64,000 nt of DNA. It comes from Daphnia carinata (Eukaryota; Arthropoda; Branchiopoda; Diplostraca; Daphniidae). The stretch covers positions 6,570,971 through 6,634,970 of the forward strand of contig NC_081333.1 of NCBI RefSeq assembly GCF_022539665.2. The letters run 5' to 3'. Positions 32,764 to 44,469 of the stretch are shown here, in pieces (the stretch's first letter is position 1; the number at the start of each line of letters is the position of its first letter). Below the pieces are notes generated by a model, which was not told the origin of the DNA, did no database searches, and was given only the letters and a program-made list of their open reading frames with translations. The position numbers and the translations under genes were made by a program.

Positions 32764-34264
32764 CTACACGAATAATGGAAGGCAATCTTTCGTGTTGTTT
32801 CGAATCAAAACAGATTGAACATGAAATGCCAGCGTTTTATTGCTGTTGGTTGGTGAAATCAATTTCGCCACACTGGCTGGACTGGAATAGACAGAAGGAG
32901 CAGAGGCTTCGACGGCAGCCGCTTCAGCGATCGCAGTGCCGTTGGACTTTTGTCCTTCTCGCCATCCTAGGTAATTGCTGTCGTAACCACTCTCCGTAGC
33001 CAATTTTCGAAATTAGCAAATAAAAGAAATCGTTAATAACAAAGTCACATCAGTGAAAAAAAAAACATGTCTTCATTTGATTAATTTTCGCACGTGAAAA
33101 AAGAAATCGCATAGAGGACGTGTTGCAATTTTGTGTTTTACATACCAATGATAAGGCTGTTGTATCCTGAATGCCCATACGCGACATGTTGTCCGCCGCC
33201 AACATTGTTCCCGTACAGTCCCGTATTGTATCCCGTATTGTATCCCGTATAGTATCCCGTATTGTATCCCGTGTTTCCGTAGCCGGTGTTCGTGCCATTG
33301 CCGCTATGGCCTCCGTATCCAGCATTGATTCCGATGTTTGTGCCGTACCCAGTATTAGTTCCGTATCCAGTGTTGCTTCTGTATCCAGTGTTCGTTCCAT
33401 GGCCGGTATTGATTCCATAACCTGCGTTCGATCCGTATCCTGTGTTTATTCCGGATCCTGTACCATAGCCGGTGCTGCCGTAGCCGGTGTTGCTGAAGCC
33501 AGTGTTGCCGAAGCCAGTGTTGCTGGAGCCAGTGTTGCCGTAGCCGGTGTTGCCGTAACCGCTCTGACCGTAGTTGATGTTTTGGCCGTATCCGGCATTG
33601 GCTCCGGAGTATTGTAAGCACTTCCGCCATATCCTGATACAAACGCGATAGGAATACCAATCAATTATTTAATAATTTCACTTTGTAAATTCTTCAATCA
33701 TTCCCAAGATTTAAATCGTGAATGATTAAAGAAAAACTCATTACCACCAGCAGCGTTGTTGGCATGGTATTTTGGTGGCCAAGCTGTTGGTGCGTGGTAA
33801 GACTGCTACTGTGCTGTTGATGGCTGCTGCTCTGTTGTGGGTAAACTGTACTGCTCTGTAATTGACCTATCCACCAAAACAATGGTTTGTTTTAAAATAA
33901 AATTCAATTGTTCAATTTCAAAATGAATTGGATTCTCTCGTTACTTGCTTGGTGACCGTAATTGGGGCCATAACGCTCGTCAACCTTTTCACCTTCAGCC
34001 AATTCGGATGGTGCGGCCAGCTCGTCCACAGGTGCCACAGCATCCAGCACCTCTGGTGAGACAAGGAGGGGAGCCTCATCTTCAGGGTACGGCATGGCAA
34101 CGGCCAACGCCAACATTAATAACCATTGATACAATATGTTGGAATGAAAATCAAACCTTTCGTGATTTCCACGGTAAACTTGAGACATTTAAAATCAGAA
34201 ATGAAATTCGACAACAAAGAAAAATTCTATGAAAACGACTTACCGTAAACACGAAGCGAAACAT
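32764..34264 (-). pseudogene. Secreted Gly/Tyr/Asn-repeat protein, copy 2 (frameshifted)
   Basis: Same five-exon model as copy 1, starting MFRFVFT at 34264. The repeat exon is in good order in the middle, where copy 1 has its TAA. It also has two extra GYNT-type units from additional tatcccgtattg repeats near 33225-33260. One base is missing just after NTP (about 33607), so the repeats are read in the wrong frame from there. Exon 3 lacks one Pro codon. The final exon is intact. Confidence 0.65.
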
Positions 34265-34361
34265 TTTACCTAGGACTATGGAGAGCTTCTCTTCCGGCGG
34301 ATGATGTGATCACTTGGCCGGTTAGTGTGCGGATGTATCTAACACGGTTTGGATGGTGCCG

Positions 34362-34369
34362 TATTTATA
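34362..34369 (-). promoter_or_regulatory. TATA box of the Gly/Tyr-repeat gene, copy 2
   Basis: TATAAATA in the same position relative to the start codon as in copy 1. Confidence 0.6.
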
Positions 34370-34567
34370 GTCAAACCGACTGTACCGAGCGATGGGAACA
34401 AAGCAACAGCGTCAGCATGCGAAGGTCGATCCGGCATATAGGTAAGAAGAACTTAATGACCTGTGTGTGTGTGTGAAGAATAAGGAAAACGACCGAAGCT
34501 ATTTGAAAAACCCTACACCTCTTGTGGGGTGTTATGCTGCCTATTGAGCAAAGTATGCACTAAAAAA

Positions 34568-34826
34568 ACAGAGGGGGGGGGGGAGAAAAACCAAAACGAT
34601 ATATGCACTTGGCTAGGAAGAAAAAAGAAAAACATTTTGAGGTGTTGGTGTGCAGTATCCTGCACAAAAAGAAGAACACCCGATTTAATTTTCAAAAGCC
34701 ATCTATGGGCAAAATATATTAATTATTGACCTTTTCTAAATAGGGTTAGGGCGGGTTTGCCGCAAAAACGCTATAAGTTGGAAAGGGTAGTTTAAGTCCA
34801 GACACCTTTTGCTAATGCCTCAGGTG
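34568..34826. other. Junction between block U copy 2 and the hAT element
   Basis: It contains a poly-G run (about 34571-34582) and a fragment, aagccatctatgggcaaaat, related to sequence upstream of the sulfotransferase gene (about 8882). The right edge is the 8-bp hAT target duplication ctcaggtg (34819-34826). No gene. Confidence 0.4.
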
Positions 34827-37800
34827 CAGAGTTGGGAGTAGCTCACTGAAATGGGAGCGCGCTCTGAGCTTTCCGCTCAGTGCTTCAAAGTGAGCGGAAA
34901 AGCTCTTTCGCTCGCCAAAAAAAAAAGTGAGCGCGCTCTCGCTCATTTTTCGCTCGCGCTCTTTTTCGAAAAAAACCCCCGCGTAAAACATGCATTTTGA
35001 TCCACCTATAATTTCTATTAAAATATTGAAAATATAAAGCATAGCGCATCCACAAAAAACTTAGTAAATAAAAAATGTTTAACTGCACCAGTGTATTGAA
35101 CAGTGTTGATCACGCATCATTCTGGATACGCCATATAGCGTTTAGAACATATTGTTACAACAGAACATCAAAACAAAAGGGGAACTTTGGCACAAAGATG
35201 CATCAAAATGTTTTTGCTACGTAGGTAGTTTTTGAAGGGCAACTCTGCCAGTTCCTCGACGACATTCCATTTTGTTTCAAGAAAACCAGCTTATCGAAAT
35301 TGCTATCCGATAAGTTTGACCGTTTCGGAACAAAAATGAGACCAGTCGTGCTAAAAAGTCTTTCGCAGGCAGCAGATGATGGAAGCGCGCTATTGTATTC
35401 CCTATTTAAAGAAAAACATAGATTAGGCATCGGCTAAATAATTTCAAAGAAAGTATTATGAATAAATATGTTACATAAATATCTGTTTAATCGTCGGGAA
35501 ACGACTTAGATCTTCCAGAGAACCGGCGACATCATTGAAATAGCGATCTACTTCCCCGATTTCGGTAGAGGCTCTTTTTCTTAGGCTGTTTAAAAACTGA
35601 TTGTTAGATTTCTTTTTGGATGGTGAACTATCACTTTGACTTGTTTCATCGCAGGTACTTTCATTTGCGCTAAACCAGAAAAATAAAAGACATTTCAATT
35701 AACTAGATCAACGAATAATTGCACAACGCTATACTCACTCAACTATTACATTTGCACGCCTTTGAACTTCTTTTTTAAGAAGAGCAATATCGTTGTTTTT
35801 TTATTCTTCTGGAACCCAAGATAGCTTAAAATGCGGGTCACTGATAGCCGCTAGACGCATATGGTCGTCGTCAAACAAGGTGTTGAATCTTCTATTTACA
35901 CCATCGAACAGGCAATTGACAAGTGGAATGCAATGGACGATACATCTATCTTGTTGGAGACTTGTAAGTTTGTCCTTCAATATTGTAATGACAGGAAGAA
36001 CACATCCCAATGACATCGCTTCTTCGTATTGGAACACGTCCAAGGCTTGAGAAATTGGCTTCATAACTAATGAACTCTTTAAGGAATTCTTGTTCAGCGG
36101 CTGACAGTTTTTTAAGCTTGAAATGTTAAAAAATTGTTTGAAGTTCTTAATTTTTCTTCGATACGAAATAATGCACTTTGCACATCGCGTTGTAATAGCT
36201 GTTCCACCGTGTTATGTTATGGATAACGAATAACTCACCTATTATCTTTCTTATGAAATCAGAAGCTAGGGAACTCCGACTTTGTTTGTTCCAAACGGTA
36301 GACAGTTTTAAATCCAACTGTTTTTTTCAATTTTGTAAATTGACGATTGGTGATGTTTTTGACATCTGCTGTGGCGATCAGATTTAAGGAGTGACAGGTG
36401 CAGCGGAAATGACGAGGAAGAAAAATTTTACCTTCAACGTCGCAAATATCACTATCGCTTTCAAACTCCATCTCATCTTGAGTTGTTTTTAACTCACTTT
36501 CTTGCATCGACACCGCAAAGCCACAGGGCTCGCCGCTTTCTACATGCACTGGAATGTCGTTGCGATGATCCAAAATCAAACCAATATCAACGTAAATGAC
36601 GTCTTCACTGTCATCTTCATCGTAAATTAAGTCATCTTCTTCACACGAAGCTCCTGGTAAGTCTTCCTTTTCCTTAGATGGAAACATCTTGAAAGCTTTT
36701 AGAAAGTTCGACCCGCTGTCTGTAATGGTGATGTTTACTTTGTTGCTAATCCGGAATTCAGCATGGAGATTTGCCATTGCCTTGGCAAGCACATCGTAAG
36801 TGTGTGCTCCATAAAGTCGCCGAACACCAAGGCAAGCACTTCGACGGATAATCTCTTTCGCATCCTTTCCTTCCCCTAGCCAATGAACCGTCATTCCCAA
36901 AAAGCTCTTGCGGTGGGATGTCCAGCAGTCAGCTGTGGTGGAAACATAATCCACCTTTTCAAGTTCTGAAATAAGGTTTGATTTAGTTCTTGCGAATTTT
37001 TGATTTAAAATCTCCATCATCGAACGCCGACTTTTGATGACAAGTGGGCCAATCAATCCCCCAATAAGCTTCTGGAATCCTTCTTTTTCGATTTCGCTTA
37101 ATGGCAAAAGATCTGCGATGACATGATTCTGTATAAAAAATGAATGAAAAATATATTGTCCTGTTTCGAAATATATAAGAAATACATTGTTTGCTACCAA
37201 GATCGCCTCGTCAAGTTCTTCTTGGACTCTTATTTGCTTAAATTTTGAGAAACTCGAATGCAAATGATCATTCAGTTTGGTTTGTGTCATTTTCTTTGTT
37301 GTAGTGGTTGTAGCTTGAGAGGTAGCCGGTGAAATAGGACTGAAACGAAATAGGACTGGAGAAATAGGACTGAAAATTTCCAGTCCTATTTCTACCGGAG
37401 AACTAGGACTGGGAGAAATAGGACTGACTTTTTAAAACTTTTAGGACAGTCCTATTTCTCCATGCCAGCAGTCCTATTTCTCCTCGGCATCAGTCCTATT
37501 TCTCCTTAGAAATAGTCCTAATTATTTTATTTTGTTCCAATAGGAACGATATGCCTCCAATCCGGTAAAAGCGGATATATCCATTTTTCTTTGTAAAAAG
37601 CCGATGGTGTTAACTCATAACTTAAATGGTTCACCAAACATTTATCTTTTATCCTATTTTAATTTAAATTGCAGGGGACCATTAAATATGTTATATCTAA
37701 TATAGTTCATTTAATAAAATACTACAACGGCCACACCAGAAATATTTATTAAATTTTTCTTACTTTTTAGTGCATAAATAACTTTTCCAGTTGCACTCAT

Positions 37801-38396
37801 GTTTTACTTGCTCATACAACTATCAGCAACAAATAACAGGCAAGTCTTACCATATCGGTAGCGCTCTAACCTGTGACACGGGTAGTCCTATGCTCTATTC
37901 TCCGTGGTTACATTTCTTCTGAGGTTTTTAATAACATTTGCGGTTAAGCTTACTATGAATAGTAGAAGAATGTTAATGAATCTTCGCCTGTATAAAAGCT
38001 AGTTCCTCACCAGGAGCAAGAAGAACTGTTGAAATACAAGAGAATGGATGAGAGAGGAGATGGTAGATAACGGTAGATGGGCGAAAAATAAATTATTTGT
38101 AATTGAACATTTTAACAATTCCCCAACTTCTTTACCAAGAAGAGGATTCTACCACCGAAGTGGATGGCCGAGCATGACATAGCATTACTCATCAAGTGAC
38201 GTATGCCAAAGGATTAAGTTAATATTTATATTGACTTTGAAATAAAATTGATGAAGAAGATTTATGAGTGCTAAAGCCGAGGAAGTTGAAGATAGTTGCC
38301 GGCGGCGAATAGAAAGAAGAGATTTGCATGACCAGGAGAAGAGCAGCCGACTATAGCGCTGTCTTCGAGAAGATAAAGGTATAGATACTATCTCAT

Positions 38397-38766
38397 TTAC
38401 AAATAGTTTGTTATGTAAAAATAATAAATTTTATATTGTAATAGGATATAATCCCCCTTCCTAGAGTCCAGCGGATCGTGACCGATTTCGAACGTGCTAT
38501 ATTTACGGCTGTCCGCAGGCACTTTGTGGATTGCCAGCACTTTGCCTGCAATTTCCACTGGTGTTCGTGGCCACAATTCCCGAGAAGATGATTGTTCTAA
38601 AAAAAATAAAATTGCAATAATTATACCAATGTACTCCATATAACTATAAATGAATTTACCTTGCATGTTTAAATCCTTCCAACCATTTACCAAACGAGTG
38701 ATAAGAGAAAGCAAAAGCTTTCAATTGTCCGGAAGAACGGTTTAAGAATTCGTTGATCAGAGCTCC
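38397..38766 (-). other. Possible two-exon ORF inside the nested element
   Basis: On the minus strand 38766-38660 follows an acceptor (catag) and ends at a GTAAAT donor. It reads INEFLNRSSGQLKAFAF and more. A second frame, 38600-38400, reads QSSSRELWPRTPVEIAG and continues for over 40 residues of mixed composition. The splice phases I tried do not join the two cleanly. It may be what is left of the element's own protein or of captured sequence. I recognise no family. Confidence 0.3.
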
Positions 38767-39032
38767 CTATGAAAAAAGAAAAATAAAATTAATGAAAAAG
38801 GCAAAAAAAGAACTTAAGAAATAAAAAAACCGTTAAACCGGCCTGAGTAAACTGTAAAAAAATTGCCACGCAAAACCTACAAAGAAGAAAAAGACGGAAA
38901 AAAAATTAGTAAAACATAAGCAGTTGAAACACAATAAAAAAAGTAAAAGCATTAAGTGACGTGAAGTATAGTTAGGTAGCATACCCATAATTTGCAGATG
39001 TAATTAAATAACTATCGCAAATATTTCTAATC

Positions 39033-39127
39033 CTAGTCGGCCTACGTCCCGACTAAGATATCTATTTAACTGAAGGTCCACTGACCTGGGTCAGACAATT
39101 GGTTTCACGACGACACTGTGAAACCAA
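39033..39127. repeat. Hairpin pair inside the nested element
   Basis: One stem pairs tagtcgg with ccgacta (about 39034-39056). Another pairs attggtttcac with gtgaaaccaat exactly over 11 bp (39098-39128). A Pro/Ser/Thr-rich open frame of 108 codons, 39118-39444 on the plus strand, starts within the second hairpin and is more GC-rich than the element around it. Its meaning is unknown. Confidence 0.4.
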
Positions 39128-40985
39128 TCCCGATACCTGTGCCCATTGAGGTGACAAGTCTCAATGCCCTTACACTTAAATTAACAATGCCAGCACTCGA
39201 ACCGTTGCCTATCCGTTCCGAGCCTGATACAATGTGTCCGGTACGGCCCAGCACTAGTGAAATAGAAAATGTACTTACGGTTTGCGACTCCTTAGAAACA
39301 ATCCGCAGCTGGGCAGGAACTGGGCAGGCCGCTGGACACGAACAACAGATGATTAGCACATTCACAGCACATTCACGGCACATTCGAAGCACCGTCGACA
39401 ACCTACACCATGAAGATCTAAATACTGACTGGCTGAAATGCTGAAACCGCATGTGAAAATTGGGAAGTCAGAACTACCATTATTTGCCATTTCAGAAGTA
39501 TTACCCTAAACACCGGTAATTGTTTTCTCCCAAAAATTCTTTCATAGAATAATTAATTAATTTATGACCCGTGTCACAGGTTAGAGCGCTACCGATATGA
39601 TAAGACTTGCTTGTTATTCTTTGCTGATAGTTGTATGAGCAAGTACAACATGAGTGCAACTGGAAAAGTTATTTATGCACTAAAAAGTAAGAAAAATTTT
39701 ATAAATATTTCTGGTGTGGCCGTTGTAGTATTTTATTAAATGAACTATATTAGATATAACATATTTAATGGTCCCCTGCAATTTAAATTAAAATAGGATA
39801 AAAGATAAATGTTTGGTAAACCATTTAAGTTATGAGTTAACACCATCGGCTTTTTACAAAGGGAAATGGATATAAGCCGACGCTTTTACGCAAAATGTTG
39901 CCTACCGGATTGGAGGCATATCGTTCCTATTGGAACAAAATAAAATAAATAGGACTATTTCTCCGGTAGAAATAGGACTGGAAATTTTCAGTCCTATTTC
40001 TCCAGTCCTATTTCGTTTCAGTCCTATTTCACCGCCAATCGCTTGAGATGCGGATTCCTCTCTCTTATTGTTCCACGAAGCAATGAAATCAGAGAGATGG
40101 GAAGGGTGTTTAGTCTGGAATGATAAACATGAAACCATTATAAACTGGGAGTAAATCTTATATTAATCTTATTACGCTATCACTTTTGAAAAGTATATAC
40201 CTTAAAATGCCTTTTAGCATTATACACCGAGTTGTTGGTTATTGACAAGTACTCTGCCTTTCCATTTTTTCCGTACTTGGTCTTATGCTTATGGCATAAC
40301 ATGCATTTAACCTTAAATCCCTTCCCACTTATCTGGTCGTGCATGAATGTGAAATACTTGGCTGGCAGTTGAATTCTTGACTTATTTGACGCACTATCAG
40401 CACGAACTTGACTGATTTCACTTTCCTTCACCCTACAGCAGATTAGAAAATATGAAAATGACAATACAAATGGAACTTAGTTAACTATACTTACGATGTA
40501 TCACAAAGAGTCATCAAAAGGTTCTGAATCTGAATGTGAAGTAACATAAATTTCTTTTTCATAGTCTTCGTCTCGGTCTTCTCCATCGTGAATATTACTT
40601 GAATTGGAAGCCATAATAAATACCGCAATCTTTGGAAAAACAAACAAAAAATTAATATTACATCTTATTATTTAAAGATTTTAAATCATGCAAAAAAAAC
40701 CAAAGATTGTACTTGCCCACTCTCTAAACAATGTTAAACTGAAAGAATTGTTTGCGTCGTCTGCGCATTTACTGTGTCGTTCCCGCAAATTCTTTGCTAT
40801 ATTAAAAACAGTTTAAATTGCTGCCGAAAGATGGCGTAAGCGGTGTGAGCGCTCGCTCACTAGCCTTTCGCTCAAGCTCACGCTCGCGTTTTTTTAAAAT
40901 TGAGCGGCTCTCGCTCGCCGCTCACTGAAAATCGCGAGCGCGCTCGCGTTTCGCTCTCGCTCAGAGCGCGCTCCCCCAAACTCTG

Positions 40986-41864
40986 CTCAGGTGTTACGAA
41001 AAATGTCTGGAAAAAGTTGTACACGTTGGAGCAACGAAAGAAGAAGAAGAAAAGAAGAGGACCATCCGTTAGAAGAGATCCAATATATCTAATCCGCTAG
41101 GTTACAGATCCATCTGGGTCAGATAACTGCTGAGAGCCGGGGTGGGGGATACTCGGTAAAATCCTCGGTGGCTCCTGTGAGGCCTATTACGCACACACTA
41201 CGGCGGGCAACTCAACTGTTGCGATTCAAGTTACACTAGCTACTCCACCTTTTTTTCTGTAAAGGATCTTCCCTCATTCTTCATTCCTGCCAATCCCCAC
41301 ATAAACAACTAGGATTATTTCGGCTAAAAAGTGATTCAACAGACAGACACAAGTAAAATAAACTCATCCATAATTTAACTATTTATTTTGTGGATTTCAA
41401 CATATGGTTGCACAATACACTTATTACACACTGTTGACGCAAAATACTTTTAATTGTACATTTCAGCCATCAACTTCGGAAACGCAGTTGAGCTCATTAT
41501 GGTTGCATCGGTTTTATGGCAAGTCCTCGAATGGCCTTGAACTCGAAACTGATGGGGACTGTTGAGGATAACTTATGGAATGTGGTTGATAGATGGCGTT
41601 TGCCGTGCTAGCGCACCACTATGCAGTCATGCAGTTAAGAGAAGGAAGTCTCGTGGGTGGGAATGCGGGACAGAGACAGTCGAATTCTAAACGTGCTTGG
41701 ATGACTACCTGTTTTTTGGTGAGATTTCACACAGTCAATATTGTGTTTGAGAGGCAGAGAGCAGCCACAGAGTCGTGTGACAGAAAGATACTAAAAACAT
41801 TAGTGAAAAACAAACATAACATTAAAAAGATATTTACATTTCATTCAGTGTGAGGCAAATAATC
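40986..41864. other. No gene seen between two transposons
   Basis: Begins with the right TSD of the hAT element. Only short frames are present, one of them Lys/Arg-rich (40900-41100) and partly inside the hAT end. No domain was recognised. Confidence 0.3.
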
Positions 41865-42668
41865 GGTAGCCGGTGAAATAGGACTGAAACGAAATAGGAC
41901 TGGAGAAATAGGATTGAAAACTTCCAGTCCTATTTCTACCGGAGAAATCAGTCTTGGAGAAATAGGACTGACTTTTAAAACTTTAAGGACAGTCCTCTTT
42001 CTTCATGACATCAGTCCTATTTCTCCTCGGCATTAGTCTTATTTCTCCTTAGAAATAGTGCTATTTAATTTACCTTGATCCAATAGGAACGATGAGCCTC
42101 CAATCTGGTAGGAGCGTCTGCTTATATCCATTTTCCTTTTAAAAAACCCATGGCGTTAACTCATTAATTAAATGGTTCACAAAAACATTTATCTTTTATC
42201 CTATTTTAATTTAAATTGCTGGGGAACATGAATTATGTTGAATCTAATACATAATATTAATTAAATACTATTAGAGCAAAATCAGAATATGTAAGAGCTG
42301 AATATAATGTAAAGATAGTTGTATGAAATAGTAAACATTATTATAATTGGAAAAGTTCGTTATGACCACATAAAGTGCAACATAAGTAATAAATATTTCT
42401 GTAGTATGTCTAATAGAATTTTGTTAAATTAATTCTATTAAATACAAAATAGTTCATGTTCTCCTGCAATTTAAATAAAAATAGGACAAAAAAGAGTTTT
42501 GTGAACCATTTAACTAATGAATTAACACCATCGGTTTTTTAAAAAGGGAAATGGATACAAGCCGATGCCCTTACGCAATAAGTTGCCAACCGGATTGAAG
42601 GCTCATCGTTCCTAGCGGAACAAAGTAAATGAAAAAGGACTAATTCCAGTCCTATTTCACCGCCAATC
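41865..42668. mobile_element. 804-bp non-autonomous relative of the nested element
   Basis: The ends ggtagccggtgaaatagg and cctatttcaccgccaatc match those of 37321-40040. Between them are the same GAAATAGGACT arms and the palindromic gttaactcatt... core. Flanks (aaataatc and aaacaatt) match at 6 of 8 positions, a plausible eroded TSD. No coding capacity. Confidence 0.75.
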
Positions 42669-43560
42669 AAACAATTGGGTGATGAAACTGAAATCAGTTT
42701 CAGAACCTGTTCTGAACCTGAAAGGGCTGTGGGAAAGAATCTGCAATTGATATAAAAGTGATGGAGAATTCTCCCTTTGCTAAATACCACAACCAAACCA
42801 TTCCCGTTATAACTGATCCTGCACTAAGGCAATTAATACTTAGCCGAGAACAAGTGCAGGGATTAAGTGTGCGATCGCGAAAATTGACGAATATGGAACC
42901 TGGAACTGGGACGATAATCTATTCCGATGAATAACACTCCTAGTAAAACCCACTAACTTGGCATTAAGAAGCTTACCTAATCCTATTAATTTGGTTTCAG
43001 ATGTCTTTGCTACTATGATTGTCCAACTTCCCATACGGCACATCTCCTTCCTGGGAACCTCCTAAAAGGCTCTTAGGCTACCCAGCGCATCAATCATAGC
43101 GTTGAGAAGTACTGAGGAAGGCCACAAGAGGCTGGAAAATTGTGGAGGAAATCATGCCAATATTTTCAATTCAATAAATTGTTGGTGATATGCTCAGGAA
43201 TGCTTGAGGAGATCCCTCCATGAAAGTAAGACTCGAGAGTTTTAAAGTATCACAAAAACATTTGGCTGTTTCAAAGAAATATATAAAATGACGTAAAATT
43301 GTTAAATGTTAATTGATAAATTATTAAGGCAGCTGTTTTTGACACGAATTACAAAGACAATGTGTGGGTTGCAAAAATTAATCGCTAACGTTAATAAACT
43401 AATAAGGGCAACCAAAGGAAATAACTAAAAACACAAAAAATAAAACTATTTCAATAAGATAGAGGTCGAGCACTACAATAAGTGAAATAAGAGACCGATT
43501 TCAATCATCCTAAAAACCTAAAAATGCCTATAAACTAACATATTGCACCTCCTCCGTAAC
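42669..43560. other. No gene seen
   Basis: AT-rich sequence with short random frames on both strands. No repeat shared with other parts of the window was found. Confidence 0.3.
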
Positions 43561-43595
43561 TGGACATGTAATTTCATGGTATTTAATAAATAATT

Positions 43596-44100
43596 AATTA
43601 AATACTATTAGAGCAAAATCAGAATATGTAAGAGCTAATATATTATGTAACGATAGTAGTATGAAATAGTAAAACATTAGTGCAATTGGAAAAGTTTGTT
43701 ATGACCACATAAAGTGCAATATAAGTAATAAATATTTCTGATTTTGCTCTAATAGTATTTTGTTAAATGAACTCTATTAAATACAACATAGTTCATGTTC
43801 CCCTGTAATTTTCATTAAAATAGCATAAGAAGATAAGGTTTTGTGAACCATTTAAGTAATGAGTGAACACCATCGGTATTTTAAAAAGGAAAATGGATAT
43901 GATCCGACGCTTTCACGCAATATAGTTTACCGGATTGGAGGCTCATGGTTCCAATTGGAAATATTTTAGAAAATAGGACTATCTCTGAATTGAAATAGGA
44001 CTAATGCCTTGGAAAAATAGGACTGACATAAATTATTTATTATTCAGTCATATTTTTCCCATTCCTATTTCGGTTCAGTCCTATTTCACCCTCAAACCCA
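43596..44100. mobile_element. Palindromic MITE of the same family, block H copy 2
   Basis: It matches the inner part and right arm of the 10930-11580 element, including atttaagtaatgag and the end cctatttcac. The left arm is missing. It marks the start of block H copy 2. Confidence 0.55.
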
Positions 44101-44469
44101 ATAAAAGATAAAGTTTTTGAAATTGACTATACAATATCCAATATATAGTTGTCGTTTAATATTGCTTTTAGGTTTTAATTACATTCAAATGGAATTCAAA
44201 TTAAAACTTATATAAAGCCGCTGGGTATATCGAAGACAAATATAACACAATGTTTTTCATCATGGGAGGTTCTAGGTACTAGCTGAGGATGTTGTAAGAG
44301 AGATTGAAGAGCCTGTCAGGCAGCTACCAGGCGACCAAAAAGAAGGTTCTAAGAGGCATTTAGGACGGTTACAGAGAAGACTAAGGAAGAAAGTAGGAAG
44401 TTCTGCAGACGTACTGAGGAGCCCGTCGTGCCATGTAGGTTCCGTTTCAAGGTGCAGGTGGCACTATCA

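Larger units (their letters stand above)
25968..34567. repeat. Tandem block U, copy 2
   Basis: Begins at aacatgaatttatatacag, inside what corresponds to ADAM17 intron 7, and follows copy 1 to the end of the Gly/Tyr-repeat gene promoter. Copy 2 differs from copy 1 by many small indels. It is closer to copy 3 in the part they share. Confidence 0.9.
37321..40040. mobile_element. 2.7-kb long-TIR element nested in the hAT transposase gene
   Basis: Bounded by the 8-bp repeat gcttgaga (37313-37320 and 40041-40048). The ends are ggtagccggtgaaatagg and, inverted, gattggcggtgaaatagg. The terminal inverted repeats run for roughly 470-570 bp (37321 to about 37890; about 39566 to 40040). Both arms carry many GAAATAGGACTG words, in both orientations. 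It shares its inner palindromic arms with the smaller elements at 10930, 41865 and 43596, so it may be the longest family member here. No recognisable transposase is seen. Confidence 0.88.
35203..40614 (-). pseudogene. hAT transposase with BED zinc finger, interrupted
   Basis: Minus strand. A possible start at 40614 (MASNSSNIHDGED) runs into a TGA at 40503. The exon 40434-40201 carries the BED-type finger (KVKCMLCHKHKTKYG, then NAKRHFK). The next exon starts at 40114 (TKHPSHLSD), is cut at 40041 by the nested element, and resumes at 37320 in the same frame if one TSD copy is removed. The long 37290-36259 frame has TTADCWTSHRKSF (first catalytic Asp), ITDSGSNFLKAF (second Asp) and FRCTCHSLNLIA. 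Later exons are 36064-35801, 35698-35471 and 35430-35203, the last with SSAACERLFSTTG, the hAT dimerisation region. Interruption and the early TGA make it inactive now, although most of the coding sequence is well kept. Confidence 0.9.
34827..40985 (-). mobile_element. hAT DNA transposon with perfect 8-bp TSD
   Basis: Bounded by ctcaggtg at 34819-34826 and 40986-40993. The ends are inverted: CAGAGTTGGGAG on the left and the complement CAGAGTTTGGGGGAGCG on the right. Subterminal regions are full of gagcgcgctc/gctcgc words on both sides. It encodes a BED-finger hAT transposase on the minus strand. 2.7 kb of its length is a second transposon. Confidence 0.93.
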
